NCBI GenBank assembly: GCA_018000455.1 | Contig: JAGNJW010000001.1 | Location: 326,311 to 390,310, forward strand | Length of the DNA stretch: 64,000 nucleotides | Direction of reading: 5' to 3' | Origin: Acidobacteriota bacterium | GTDB taxonomy: Bacteria > Acidobacteriota > Vicinamibacteria > Vicinamibacterales > UBA2999 | Shown here: positions 18,811 to 27,637 of the stretch, one piece after another | Layout: every line of letters starts with the position of its first letter | Numbering within the stretch: the stretch's first letter is position 1 | Program-made: the position numbers and the translations under genes | The notes under the pieces: generated by a model | Told to the model about the DNA's origin: nothing | The model's database searches: none | The model's input: the letters and a program-made list of their open reading frames with translations, nothing else

Positions 18811-21117
18811 ATGCCTCGTCTGGCTGCCGGCGTTGCGGCCCTGGTACTCGTTGCCCAGTTCGCGGTCATCTTCGGCGTGCCGTGGGCGGTTCATCGCGTC
18901 GTCGCCGACCTGCCGAGCATTGCCGACGTGCGCGGCATGGGCGACATGGCGCAGGCCACCGTCTTCTACGACGTCAAGGATGCGCCGGCCTTCACCATCT
19001 TCGAAGAACGGCGATTCGAGGTCGCGCTGGCCGACGTCTCGCCGCACCTGACAGCCGCGCTCATCGCGATCGAAGACCAGCGCTTCCGGTCGCACTGGGG
19101 CGTCGACGTCGTGCGCATCGCGGGCGCCATGCTCGCCAACGTGCGCCAGGGGCGGCTGGCGCAGGGCGGTAGCACCCTCACCCAACAGCTGGCGCGCCAG
19201 AGCTTCCTCACGCTCGACAAGACCTACACGCGCAAGATCGAGGAAGCGCTGCTCGCCCTGCGCATCGAGCGCCAGTACAGCAAGGACCAGATTCTGGAGC
19301 TGTACCTCAACAAGATGTACTTCGGCGCCGGCCTCTACGGCATCGAGGCGGCGTCGCTCGGCTACTTCGGCAAACCATCGCGCGACCTCACACTGGCTGA
19401 GGCGGCGCTGCTGGCTGGCCTCGTCAAATCGCCGTCGACCTGGGCGCCCACCGTGAATCTCGAGCGCGCCGTCACGCGGCGCAACCTCGTGCTGGCGTCG
19501 ATGCGCGAGGTGGGCGCCATCGACGAGGCCGCCTATGCGCAGGCCAAAATCGCCACCGTCGTACTCGAAGACGCCCTGCGCAGCGACGAGCCGTTCGGCC
19601 GCTATTTCAAGGAGCAGGTGCGCCTCGAGCTCATCGAGCGCTTCGGCCGTGAGCGCGTCTACCAGAGCGGGCTGCGCGTCTACACGACCATCGACGTCGA
19701 GATGCAGAAAGCCGCGGAGGCGGCGGTGGCCAAGACGCTCGACGAGCTCGAGGCGCGCCGCCAGGCCACGCTCAAGGCGCGGCGCAAGGCCGTCGTGCCC
19801 GACGATCCGCCGCTGCAGGCGGCGGTGGTGGCGATCGAGCCACAAAGCGGCGCCGTGCGGGCGCTGGTCGGCGGCCGGAGCTTCGCCGACAGCCGGTTCA
19901 ACCGCGCCGTGCAGGCCAGACGCCAGCCGGGATCGGCCTTCAAGACGTTCGTCTACGCCGCGGCTCTCGAAGCCGGTTATACGCCGGCTACACTGATCGA
20001 GCATCTCGACGAGCCGATCGAGACCGTCGGGGGCGCGTGGACACCCGAGGACGGCCACTCCGACGCGTCGGAGATGACGATGCGGGCGGCGCTCAAGATT
20101 TCGAGTAACCGCGCGGCGGTGCGCATGCTCGAGATGATCGGGGCGCCGGCTGCCGTGAGCTACGCCGGCCGGCTCGGCCTGGCGGGCCTGCCGCCCGTGC
20201 CGTCGCTCGCGCTCGGCTCGGGCGAGGTGACGCTCTTCGACATGACCTCTGCCTACGGCGCGTTCGCCGCCGAGGGCCAGTGGCACCGTCCGTCACTCAT
20301 CCGCCGCGTCGAGGACGTGAGCGGTAACGTGCTCTTCACCGCCGAAGACACCGCTGCTCCGGCCGTCACACCCGAGACCGCGTTCCTCATGACGTCGATG
20401 TTGCAGGATGTCCTCGACGGTGGCACCGCCTGGAAGGCGCGGCAGCTCGGCTTCCGCCTGCCGGCCGCCGGCAAGACCGGCACGACCAACGACTATCGCG
20501 ATGCCTGGTTCGTCGGCTACACCAAATCGCTCGTGAGCGGCGTCTGGGTGGGTTACGACACGCCGAAGCCGATTCTGCCAGGAGCGGCGTATGCGGCCGA
20601 TGTGGCCGTGCCGCTCTGGGCGCGCTTCATGGCCAAGGCCACGGCCAACGACCAGCCCGAGCCCTTCCGCCCGCCGCAAGGTGTCCTGGCGGTGCAGATC
20701 TGCCGGCTGTCGGGCAAGCGCCCCGCTGGCGGCTGCGACGCGGTGCCGGTCACGCTCGACGACGGTGCCCGCGGCGAGCAGTCGATGATCCGCACCGAGT
20801 ACTTCGTGGCCGGCAGCGAGCCCGAGGAGTCGTGCCATCTGCACGTCGGCCGCTCGCTGCTCGGGCGCTTCGCCGGCTGGCTGTCAGCCTCGGCCGGGCA
20901 GACCGCTCGCGGCTCAGGTGCGGCCGACACGAACGATGAGCCGGCGGCGGCAGCCACCGCGCCCCCGCCGCGCGCGCCGGAAGTCGCCGAGGCGCCAGCG
21001 CCGTCGAAGAAGCGCGGTTTCTGGTCGCGTGTCTTCGGGCGCGGCGGTCGCGACGACGAGAAGAAGGACGACCAGAAGGATCCGAAGAAGCCCGCCGCCG
21101 GCCGCCCGCCCGGATAA
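18811..21117 (+). CDS. mrcA: Penicillin-binding protein 1A (bifunctional transglycosylase/transpeptidase)
   Basis: 768 residues if started at ATG 18811 (MPRLAAGV), just before the membrane anchor AALVLVAQFAVIFGVPWA. GT51 domain: IAIEDQRFRSHWGVD with the catalytic Glu, QGGSTLTQQLARQ, RKIEEALLALRIE, LELYLNKMYFG and KSPSTWAP. Transpeptidase: RRQPGSAFKTFVY (SxxK), ISSNRAAV (SxN) and AGKTGTTNDYRDAWFVG (KTG). The last 80 residues are a disordered tail rich in Ala/Pro, then Lys/Asp. Polymerises and cross-links peptidoglycan. Longer starts at 18736 or 18631 are possible. 8 bp before holB. Confidence 0.93.
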   Translation: MPRLAAGVAALVLVAQFAVIFGVPWAVHRVVADLPSIADVRGMGDMAQATVFYDVKDAPAFTIFEERRFEVALADVSPHLTAALIAIEDQRFRSHWGVDVVRIAGAMLANVRQGRLAQGGSTLTQQLARQSFLTLDKTYTRKIEEALLALRIERQYSKDQILELYLNKMYFGAGLYGIEAASLGYFGKPSRDLTLAEAALLAGLVKSPSTWAPTVNLERAVTRRNLVLASMREVGAIDEAAYAQAKIATVVLEDALRSDEPFGRYFKEQVRLELIERFGRERVYQSGLRVYTTIDVEMQKAAEAAVAKTLDELEARRQATLKARRKAVVPDDPPLQAAVVAIEPQSGAVRALVGGRSFADSRFNRAVQARRQPGSAFKTFVYAAALEAGYTPATLIEHLDEPIETVGGAWTPEDGHSDASEMTMRAALKISSNRAAVRMLEMIGAPAAVSYAGRLGLAGLPPVPSLALGSGEVTLFDMTSAYGAFAAEGQWHRPSLIRRVEDVSGNVLFTAEDTAAPAVTPETAFLMTSMLQDVLDGGTAWKARQLGFRLPAAGKTGTTNDYRDAWFVGYTKSLVSGVWVGYDTPKPILPGAAYAADVAVPLWARFMAKATANDQPEPFRPPQGVLAVQICRLSGKRPAGGCDAVPVTLDDGARGEQSMIRTEYFVAGSEPEESCHLHVGRSLLGRFAGWLSASAGQTARGSGAADTNDEPAAAATAPPPRAPEVAEAPAPSKKRGFWSRVFGRGGRDDEKKDDQKDPKKPAAGRPPG

Positions 21118-21125
21118 GCTCGCTC

Positions 21126-22118
21126 ATGCCGTTTCGCGACATCGTTGGGCACCGCCATCTCACGAGCCTGCTCGCGCGCGCCGTCGCCCGCGGCACCATG
21201 CCGCCGACCCTGCTGCTGGCGGGCCCGGCGGGCGTCGGGAAGTGGCGCGTCGCCCGGGCCATCGCCGCGGCGGTCAACTGCCCCGCGCCGGTGGAGGGGG
21301 ATGCCTGTGGTGCCTGCCGGTCGTGCGATCGCATCGCTCGCGGCATTCACGTGGACGTGCTGGCGCTCCAGGCCGATGACACCGGCAAGATCAAGGTCGA
21401 AGTGGCGCGTGCGGCGCTCGAGGAGTGTGGCTTCCGGCCGTTCGAAGGCCAGCGGCGCGTGGTGCTCGTGCGCGATGCCGACGCGCTCGTCGAGGCGGCG
21501 CAGAACGCGTTGCTGAAATCGCTCGAGGAGCCGCCGCCCGCCACGGTGTTCGTGTTGACCTCGGCCGCTCCCGACGCGCTGCTCCGCACGGTGCGCTCGC
21601 GCACCATGCGGCTCACGTTCGGGCGTTTGCCCGTCGACGACCTCGTGCGGGTGCTCGTGCGCGACCACGCCATGGAGGAGGCCGATGCCAGGCGGGTCGC
21701 CGTGCTCGCCGACGGCAGCCCCGGTGCGGCGCTGGCGCTCGGCACGAGCGCGCTCGGCGACACGCGCGAGGGCGCGGCCATGCTCCTCGGCGCATCTGGC
21801 GCGGCCGATCTTGCCGGCCGCCTCGCCATCGCCAAGGCGGTGTTCGGCGAGAAGAAGGCGGAACGCACCCGCCAGCAGATGCTGGCGCTGTTGCACCTGG
21901 CGTCGTCGCTCGTGCGCGATGTCGCGGCGCTGCATGCCGGCGCCGACCGGCGGCTGCTGGCCAACGGCGACATGGGCGACGCCCTCGACCGGCTCGCGTG
22001 CACGCTGCAACCGGCCGCCGCACGCCAGGCGTTCGCCACGCTCGACCGCGGCCTCCACGCCCTCGAGCGCAACGCCGGCGCCAAGCTCGTGGTCGAGTGG
22101 ATCTCGTCAGAGATTTGA
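21126..22118 (+). CDS. holB: DNA polymerase III subunit delta' (clamp loader)
   Basis: 330 residues. AAA+ clamp-loader fold: PTLLLAGPAGVGKW, the zinc-binding cysteines near DACGACRSC, VRDADALVEAAQNALLKSLEE, and sensor-1-like FVLTSAAPDALLRTVRSR. The P-loop ends GKW instead of GKT/S; delta' subunits generally do not hydrolyse ATP, so this fits a delta' assignment over tau/gamma. Bacteria often keep holB beside general housekeeping genes as here. Confidence 0.9.
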   Translation: MPFRDIVGHRHLTSLLARAVARGTMPPTLLLAGPAGVGKWRVARAIAAAVNCPAPVEGDACGACRSCDRIARGIHVDVLALQADDTGKIKVEVARAALEECGFRPFEGQRRVVLVRDADALVEAAQNALLKSLEEPPPATVFVLTSAAPDALLRTVRSRTMRLTFGRLPVDDLVRVLVRDHAMEEADARRVAVLADGSPGAALALGTSALGDTREGAAMLLGASGAADLAGRLAIAKAVFGEKKAERTRQQMLALLHLASSLVRDVAALHAGADRRLLANGDMGDALDRLACTLQPAAARQAFATLDRGLHALERNAGAKLVVEWISSEI

Positions 22119-22141
22119 GATCGCGCGATCTCGCAACTTGC

Positions 22142-22147
22142 TATCCT
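22142..22147 (+). promoter_or_regulatory. -10-like TATCCT just before pdxA
   Basis: TATCCT ends 7 nt before ATG 22155, consistent with transcription starting at or next to the start codon (leaderless). No Shine-Dalgarno is seen. Confidence 0.4.
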
Positions 22148-22154
22148 TGTGCGG

Positions 22155-23036
22155 ATGAAGCCCCGCGTCGCGATTACAGCGGGCGACCCGGCCGGCATCG
22201 GACCCGAGATCGCCGCCAAGGCCGCTGCTCACCCGCGCGTACGCGCCGTCTGTGAGCCGGTCATCTACGACAGCACGCCGCTGACGCCGGTGCCGATTGG
22301 CGAGGTGAGCGCCCAGGCGGGCCGCGCCGCCTTCGACGCCGTCGTGCGCGCGGTCGAAGACGCCCGTCGCGGTGTCGTGCACGCCGTGGCGACCGCCCCG
22401 GTCAACAAGGCGGCGTTTGCCGCTGCGGGCCTCGGCTGGAAGGGCCACACCGACCTCCTGGCGCACCTGTGCGGCGTGTCGACCGTGGCGATGATGTTCC
22501 ATTCGCCCAAACTGCGGGTGGTGCTGGCGACCGTGCACGTCCCGCTGCGCGATGTTCCACGCCTGCTGACGCGCGATCTCATCCTCGGCACCTTGCATCT
22601 CACCGCCCAGGAGTTGCCCTACTTCGGCGTGACCGAACCGCGGCTGGCCGTGGCCGGCCTGAATCCGCACGCCGGAGAAGGCGGGTTGATGGGCCGTGAG
22701 GAGCTCGAGGTCATGGTGCCGGCGATCCGCGACGCCCGTCAGGACGGCCTCGATGTGACCGGTCCGCTGCCCGCCGACACCGTGTTCGTGCGGGCCGCCC
22801 GCGGCGAGTTCGACTGCGTGCTGGCGTGCTATCACGATCAAGGGCTCGTGCCGGTCAAGCTGCTCTCGTTCGGTAGCGCCGTCAATGTCACGCTCGGGTT
22901 GCCGATCGTGCGGACATCGCCCGATCACGGCACGGCGTTCGACATCGCCGGCAAAGATGTCGCCGATCCGGGCAGCCTCATCGAGGCGATCGTGCTGGCG
23001 GCCGACCTGGCCACCCGCATGGAGTCGACGCGGTGA
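22155..23036 (+). CDS. pdxA: 4-hydroxythreonine-4-phosphate dehydrogenase
   Basis: 293 residues, about 10% shorter than typical PdxA. N-terminus PRVAITAGDPAGIGPEI, then ATAPVNKAAF, the metal-binding GHTDLLAHLCG, GLNPHAGEGGLMGREE, YHDQGLVPVKLL and RTSPDHGTAFDIAGK are the full set of PdxA signatures. Acts in vitamin B6 (PLP) synthesis. An alternative GTG start lies two codons upstream. Overlaps smpB by 4 bp. Confidence 0.95.
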   Translation: MKPRVAITAGDPAGIGPEIAAKAAAHPRVRAVCEPVIYDSTPLTPVPIGEVSAQAGRAAFDAVVRAVEDARRGVVHAVATAPVNKAAFAAAGLGWKGHTDLLAHLCGVSTVAMMFHSPKLRVVLATVHVPLRDVPRLLTRDLILGTLHLTAQELPYFGVTEPRLAVAGLNPHAGEGGLMGREELEVMVPAIRDARQDGLDVTGPLPADTVFVRAARGEFDCVLACYHDQGLVPVKLLSFGSAVNVTLGLPIVRTSPDHGTAFDIAGKDVADPGSLIEAIVLAADLATRMESTR

Positions 23037-23536
23037 GCACTCGCGGCACACCGAAACCGGCGACTCGTGCGGGCAGCGACGAAGAAACGCTCATCGCCGA
23101 CAACCGCAAGGCGCGCTTCGACTACCACATCCTCGAGACCTTCGAGGCCGGCGTGCAGCTGCTCGGCACCGAGGTGAAGGGCATTCGCGAGGGCAAGGCC
23201 AGCCTCCGCGACAGCTACGCGCGGGTCGACCGGGGCGAGGTGTGGCTGTTCAACGTCCACATCAATCCCTACAGCCACCGCGGTTACGTGGACCACGACC
23301 CGAAGCGGAAGCGGAAGCTGCTGCTGCACGCGCAGGAGATTCGCAAGTTGATCGGCAAGACGACCGAGCGCGGTCTCACGCTCGTGCCCCTCAAGATGTA
23401 CTTCAAGCGCGGGCGGGTGAAGGTGGCCATCGCGCTCGTGAAGGGCAAGCAGACCCACGACAAGCGGGAGACGCTCAGGAAGCGCGAGGTCGACCGCGAG
23501 ACGCGGGCTGCCGTGAAGGAGCGCAGCCGGGCATGA
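23033..23536 (+). CDS. smpB: SsrA-binding protein SmpB
   Basis: 167 residues from GTG 23033. IADNRKARFDYHILETFEAG, LLGTEVKGIREGKASLRDSY and FNVHINPY are the OB-fold signature; the basic C-terminal tail (KGKQTHDKRETLRKRE) inserts into the ribosomal mRNA channel during tmRNA rescue. No tmRNA gene is recognised in the window. Overlaps pdxA and the following transaminase (ATGA). Confidence 0.97.
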   Translation: MSTRGTPKPATRAGSDEETLIADNRKARFDYHILETFEAGVQLLGTEVKGIREGKASLRDSYARVDRGEVWLFNVHINPYSHRGYVDHDPKRKRKLLLHAQEIRKLIGKTTERGLTLVPLKMYFKRGRVKVAIALVKGKQTHDKRETLRKREVDRETRAAVKERSRA

Positions 23537-24684
23537 GTGAGATGTCGTCGCATCCACCCATCGCCTTCAACCGGCCGGCGCTGACCGGTGGCGAGATGAA
23601 GTACATGCAGCAAGCCTTGCAGGCCGGCCACCTGTCGGGTGACGGGGCCTTCACCGCCCGCTGCCATGCACTGCTCGAGGCGATCACCGGCGCGCCGAAG
23701 GTGCTGCTGACGACCTCGTGCACGCACGCCCTCGAGATGGCGATGCTGCTGGCCGAGGTCGGTCCCGGCGACGAGGTGATGTGCCCGGCCTTCACGTTCG
23801 TCTCGTCGGTGAACGCCTTCGTGCTGCGGGGCGCGCGTCCCGTGTTCGTCGACATCCGCCCCGATACGCTCAACATCGACGAACGGCTCGTCGAGGCGGC
23901 GATCACGCCGCGCACCAAGGCCCTCATGGTGGTGCACTACGCCGGCGTGGGCTGTGAGATGGGGGCCCTCACGGCCATCGCCGAGCGGCATGGGCTGACC
24001 GTCGTCGAAGACAACGCGCACGGGCTCTTCGGCCGCTATCGCGGTCGGCTGCTCGGCAGCTTCGGCGCGATGTCGACGCTGAGCTTCCACGAAACCAAGA
24101 ACCTCACCTGCGGCGAGGGCGGTGCGCTCGTGCTCAACGACGGTGCGCTGACGGAGCGGGCGGAGATCATCCGCGAGAAGGGCACCAACCGCAGCCGCTT
24201 CTATCGCGGGCAAATCGACAAGTACACCTGGGTCGACATCGGGTCGAGCTACCTGCCGTCCGACCTGCTGGCGGCCTACCTCTGTGCGCAGCTCGAGGCT
24301 CGCGACCTCGTGCAGGCCAGACGCCATGCGATCTGGGCTGGCTACGACTCGGCCCTGGCTTCGTGGGCGGATGCCAACGGCATCGGACGGCCGCAGGTGC
24401 CCGCGCACTGCGACCATCCAGCGCACATCTATTACCTGCTGATGCCCTCGCTCGATGCCCGCACGCGGCTGCTCGCCGAGCTGCGCCGCGCCCTCATCCT
24501 GCTGACGTTCCACTACCAGCCGCTGCACCTCTCGGACATGGGCCGGCGGTTCGGCGGGCAAGTCGGCCAGTGTCCGGTGACCGAGGATGTCTCGGATCGT
24601 CTCGTGCGCCTGCCGGTGTACTTCAATCTGAGCGCGGCCGACCAGGCACGCGTGGTCGAGACGCTGCGCGCGTTCACGCCCTAG
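23533..24684 (+). CDS. DegT/DnrJ/EryC1 sugar transaminase, RffA/WecE-like
   Basis: 383 residues from ATG 23533. PLP-dependent fold: FNRPALTGGEMKYMQQAL, TTSCTHALEMAMLL, CPAFTFVSSVNAFVLRGARP, EDNAHG, and catalytic Lys in FHETKNLTCGEGGAL. The wording is closest to dTDP-4-amino-4,6-dideoxygalactose transaminase (RffA/WecE). It faces a dTDP-4-dehydrorhamnose reductase gene, which also supports dTDP-sugar chemistry. The stop codon lies inside a long palindrome shared with the convergent neighbour. Confidence 0.85.
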   Translation: MSEMSSHPPIAFNRPALTGGEMKYMQQALQAGHLSGDGAFTARCHALLEAITGAPKVLLTTSCTHALEMAMLLAEVGPGDEVMCPAFTFVSSVNAFVLRGARPVFVDIRPDTLNIDERLVEAAITPRTKALMVVHYAGVGCEMGALTAIAERHGLTVVEDNAHGLFGRYRGRLLGSFGAMSTLSFHETKNLTCGEGGALVLNDGALTERAEIIREKGTNRSRFYRGQIDKYTWVDIGSSYLPSDLLAAYLCAQLEARDLVQARRHAIWAGYDSALASWADANGIGRPQVPAHCDHPAHIYYLLMPSLDARTRLLAELRRALILLTFHYQPLHLSDMGRRFGGQVGQCPVTEDVSDRLVRLPVYFNLSAADQARVVETLRAFTP

Positions 24685-24741
24685 CAGCCCGTTGTGGACG
24701 TCCCGGCGAATGCCGTTGGGACTGTCACCACGGGCTGCTAG
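24681..24741. repeat. Palindrome spanning two convergent stop codons
   Basis: CTAGCAGCCCGT (24681-24692) is a perfect 12-bp inverted repeat of ACGGGCTGCTAG (24730-24741). Inside, GTCCC (24700-24704) pairs with GGGAC (24718-24722). Each outer arm contains the TAG stop of the gene it borders. It is probably a bidirectional terminator, or a small inserted palindromic element that supplied the stop codons. Confidence 0.7.
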
Positions 24742-25610
24742 AGCGGCGGCAGTGCCTTCACGTAGCGCGCGACGGCGTCACGCCAGGTCGGCAGGCGCAC
24801 GCCGTGCGCGGCCAGGGCCGCGTTCGAGAGCGCGGCGTAGGTAGGGCGGCGCGCCGGAAACGCCGTCGGATCGAAAGGGATGGGCGTGACGGCGCGATCG
24901 GGATCGGCACCCATCTCCGTGGCCAACGTGCGGGCCAGCTCCACCCACGTGGTGTGGTCGGAGTTCACGCAGTGATAGAGGCCGCAGGGCACATCGGCCG
25001 CCAGCACGTCGGCCGTGGCGGCGGCCAGATCGGGCACGTATGACGGCGTCACGGTGCGGTTGGCGAAGGCCTTGACCGTATCGCCGCGGCGGATGGCGCC
25101 GGCGATGCGGTCGAGGCTGCTCTTGGCCCTGGTACCGCCGAAGAGACTGGCGACCCGGAGCACGTAGTGGCGGGGCGCGCGTCTGGCCAGCGTCTCGCCG
25201 AGCAGCTTCGACTGCGCGTAGACGCAGCGCGGGCTCGTCGGCGCGTCCTCGCTGAGCGGCCCGGGGTCGACCACCGGATCGAAGACGAAGTCGGTGCTGT
25301 AGTGCACGAGCACCGCGTCGAGGCGGGTGGCCGCGTCGGCCAGCACGGCCAGAGCCAGGCCGTTCACCCGCAGCGCCGCCTCGGCCTCGCGTTCGGCGCC
25401 ATCGACGTCGTTGTACGAGGCGCAGTTGATGATGACCTCGGGCCGAACATCGTCAGCCACGCGGGCCACGTCGGTCGTCGACGCGATGTCGCACTCGTGC
25501 CGCGTCACGGCGGTGAGCGCGCAATGACCTTCGAGGCGGGCGCGCACGGCGCCGGCCAGCTGCGCGGCCGCGCCAGTGAGCAGAACACGTGTCTGGGGAG
25601 TCAGCGGCAT
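24738..25610 (-). CDS. rmlD: dTDP-4-dehydrorhamnose reductase family protein
   Basis: 290 residues, extended SDR fold. VIINCASYNDVDGAE, the signature HYSTDFVFDP, catalytic YAQSKLLGE (YxxxK) and RVASLFGG match RmlD, the last step of dTDP-L-rhamnose synthesis. The N-terminal nucleotide loop reads LLTGAAAQLAGAV, a relaxed form of the usual GxxGQLG. No rmlA, B or C is in the window. Divergent from the next gene (70 bp). Confidence 0.88.
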   Translation of the reverse strand: MPLTPQTRVLLTGAAAQLAGAVRARLEGHCALTAVTRHECDIASTTDVARVADDVRPEVIINCASYNDVDGAEREAEAALRVNGLALAVLADAATRLDAVLVHYSTDFVFDPVVDPGPLSEDAPTSPRCVYAQSKLLGETLARRAPRHYVLRVASLFGGTRAKSSLDRIAGAIRRGDTVKAFANRTVTPSYVPDLAAATADVLAADVPCGLYHCVNSDHTTWVELARTLATEMGADPDRAVTPIPFDPTAFPARRPTYAALSNAALAAHGVRLPTWRDAVARYVKALPPL

Positions 25611-25680
25611 GCGGTGGGGCGCGGCGCGGGCCGCCGCGGCGCTGCCGACACAGTATCATCAGACGACCTTCGCCCAACCC

Positions 25681-27468
25681 ATGCCCGACCTGTGGTGGCC
25701 ACCGCTCGCCGCGTTCCTGCTCTCTGTCGCCCTGACCTACGCGGTGCGGCCGGTGGCGCACATGGTCGGAGCCGTGGCGACCCCGAAGGCCGACCGCTGG
25801 CATCGCGGCACGATTCCGCTGCTCGGCGGCGTGTCGATCGCCGGCGCCGTGCTCATCGTCACGCCGTTCCTGCCGACCCTGTCATGGAGTGCGTGGGCGC
25901 TGGTCGGCGGCGCTGCCGCCCTGGCGCTGGTCGGCCTGCTCGACGATTTCCGGCCGCTGGCGCCGCAGGCCAAGTTCCTCGTGCAGGTGATCGTGACGGC
26001 CCTTGTCGTGGCCGGTGGCGTACGGCTGACCATCACCGGAGTCTCGGCGCTGGATCAGCTGCTGACGCTCGTCTGGCTCGTCGGCGTGACCAACGCCTTC
26101 AACCTGCTCGACAACATGGACGGGTTGGCTGCGGGCATCGGGCTCATCGCCGCCGGCTTCCGCTGCTATTTCTTTCTGCTCGACGGTAACGCCGAAGGCG
26201 CGATGCTGGCCGCCACACTCTCGGGCGCGCTGGCCGGCTTCCTGCTCTTCAACTTCCAGCCGGCGTCGATCTTCATGGGCGACACCGGGAGCCTCTTCAT
26301 CGGCATGCTCGTCGGCGGGCTGAACGTCATCGGACCCTACGCCTACAGCCGCGGCACCGTCGCCGTGCTGATGCTGCCGGTGCTGGTGCTGCTGGTGCCG
26401 ATCTTCGACACGCTGTTCGTCTCGGTGGCGCGGACGCTTGCCGGCCGGTCGATTGCCCAGGGCGGACGCGATCACACCTCGCACCGGCTGGTGGCGCTCG
26501 GGATGTCGGAGCGGGGCGCGGTGCTCGCGCTGTGGAGCATGGCCTTCGGGTCGGGTGTGGTCGCGGTACTGTCGTACCGCCACGGCCTGCCCTACACCGT
26601 CACCCTGGTCGGCCTGCTGCTGGCGGGACTGGCCGTGCTCGCGGTGCAGCTCGGGCTGCAGCGGGTCTATCCCCATCGCGGCGAGGCCGGCGTCATCAGC
26701 GTCATCGCCGACTTCCGCTACAAGAAGCAGATCGCCACCGTGGCGCTCGACGCCGCCCTGGTCGCCATGGCCTACTACTCGGCCTATCTGCTGCGGTTCG
26801 AGGGCGCGCTCGAGGCCGAACTGCCGGTCTTCTCGAGTTCACTGCTCATCATCCTGGCGTCGCACGTCGTGATGCTCGGAGGGTTCGGCATCTACCAGGA
26901 CTCCTGGCGCCACTCGGGCCTCCGCGATCTCTTCAAGCTGACGGCGGCCACCTCGGCCGGCACGGCCGCGGCGATGCTCGTTGTGGTCCTGATGTTCCGT
27001 TTCGAGGGCTACTCACGGGCCATCTTCGCCATCCACTGGCTGCTGGCCACGACCTTTCTGTGCGGCAGCCGCGTGCTCTTCCGCGCCCTCGGTGAGCTGT
27101 TCGTGACCACCGAGAGCGACGGCCCGCGGACGGTCATCTACGGCGCCGGCGCCGGCGGTGTCATGGTGCTGCGCGAGGCACGGTCCAACGGCGACCTCGA
27201 CTGGAAGGTCGTCGGTTTCATCGACGACGATCGCGGCAAGTTCCGCACCAGCGTGCACGGGGTGCCGGTGCTCGGCAGCCTCGATCAGGTGGCGCCGCTG
27301 CTCACGTCTGGCCAGGTCGCGCAGGTCGTCGTCTCGACGTCCGCGGTGGCGCCCGAGCGTCTCGAGGTCCTGGCGCGCCTGTGCGCGGACAACGGGGTCC
27401 GCACCCTGGTGGCCTCTCTGCAGTTTCGCGATGCGACGCGCTACAGCGGGCCGCCGCCTCCCCCGTAG
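25681..27468 (+). CDS. Fusion: WecA/MraY-type glycan-phosphate transferase plus FlaA1-type N-terminal domain
   Basis: 595 residues from ATG 25681. Residues 1 to about 330 are a polytopic PNPT transferase: LVGLLDDFRPL, NAFNLLDNMDGLAAG, FMGDTGSLFIG and GGRDHTSHRL, the catalytic loops of WecA/TagO enzymes that load sugar-phosphate onto undecaprenyl phosphate. Residues from about 350 resemble the front half of WbpM/FlaA1/CapD proteins: four membrane helices, then a CoA_binding_3-like Rossmann domain (VIYGAGAGGVMVLRE, VVGFIDDD). The C-terminal dehydratase domain of FlaA1 proteins is absent. Probably starts lipid-linked polysaccharide assembly; the role of the second half is unknown. Confidence 0.85.
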   Translation: MPDLWWPPLAAFLLSVALTYAVRPVAHMVGAVATPKADRWHRGTIPLLGGVSIAGAVLIVTPFLPTLSWSAWALVGGAAALALVGLLDDFRPLAPQAKFLVQVIVTALVVAGGVRLTITGVSALDQLLTLVWLVGVTNAFNLLDNMDGLAAGIGLIAAGFRCYFFLLDGNAEGAMLAATLSGALAGFLLFNFQPASIFMGDTGSLFIGMLVGGLNVIGPYAYSRGTVAVLMLPVLVLLVPIFDTLFVSVARTLAGRSIAQGGRDHTSHRLVALGMSERGAVLALWSMAFGSGVVAVLSYRHGLPYTVTLVGLLLAGLAVLAVQLGLQRVYPHRGEAGVISVIADFRYKKQIATVALDAALVAMAYYSAYLLRFEGALEAELPVFSSSLLIILASHVVMLGGFGIYQDSWRHSGLRDLFKLTAATSAGTAAAMLVVVLMFRFEGYSRAIFAIHWLLATTFLCGSRVLFRALGELFVTTESDGPRTVIYGAGAGGVMVLREARSNGDLDWKVVGFIDDDRGKFRTSVHGVPVLGSLDQVAPLLTSGQVAQVVVSTSAVAPERLEVLARLCADNGVRTLVASLQFRDATRYSGPPPPP

Positions 27469-27637
27469 GCGCCGGCCGCTTGTCGGCACGATGCGCGGGA
27501 TGGTACGCTGCACCGGTTGCGGCGGGTCGAACCGGCCCGCCTGGGACCGACCCGGTAGATTCTCGATTCGCGCTATGTCCTCGTGGGCCGGCGTGGGCCG
27601 AGCAACTTGACTCGCTAGACCGAGGCCCGCACCGACC

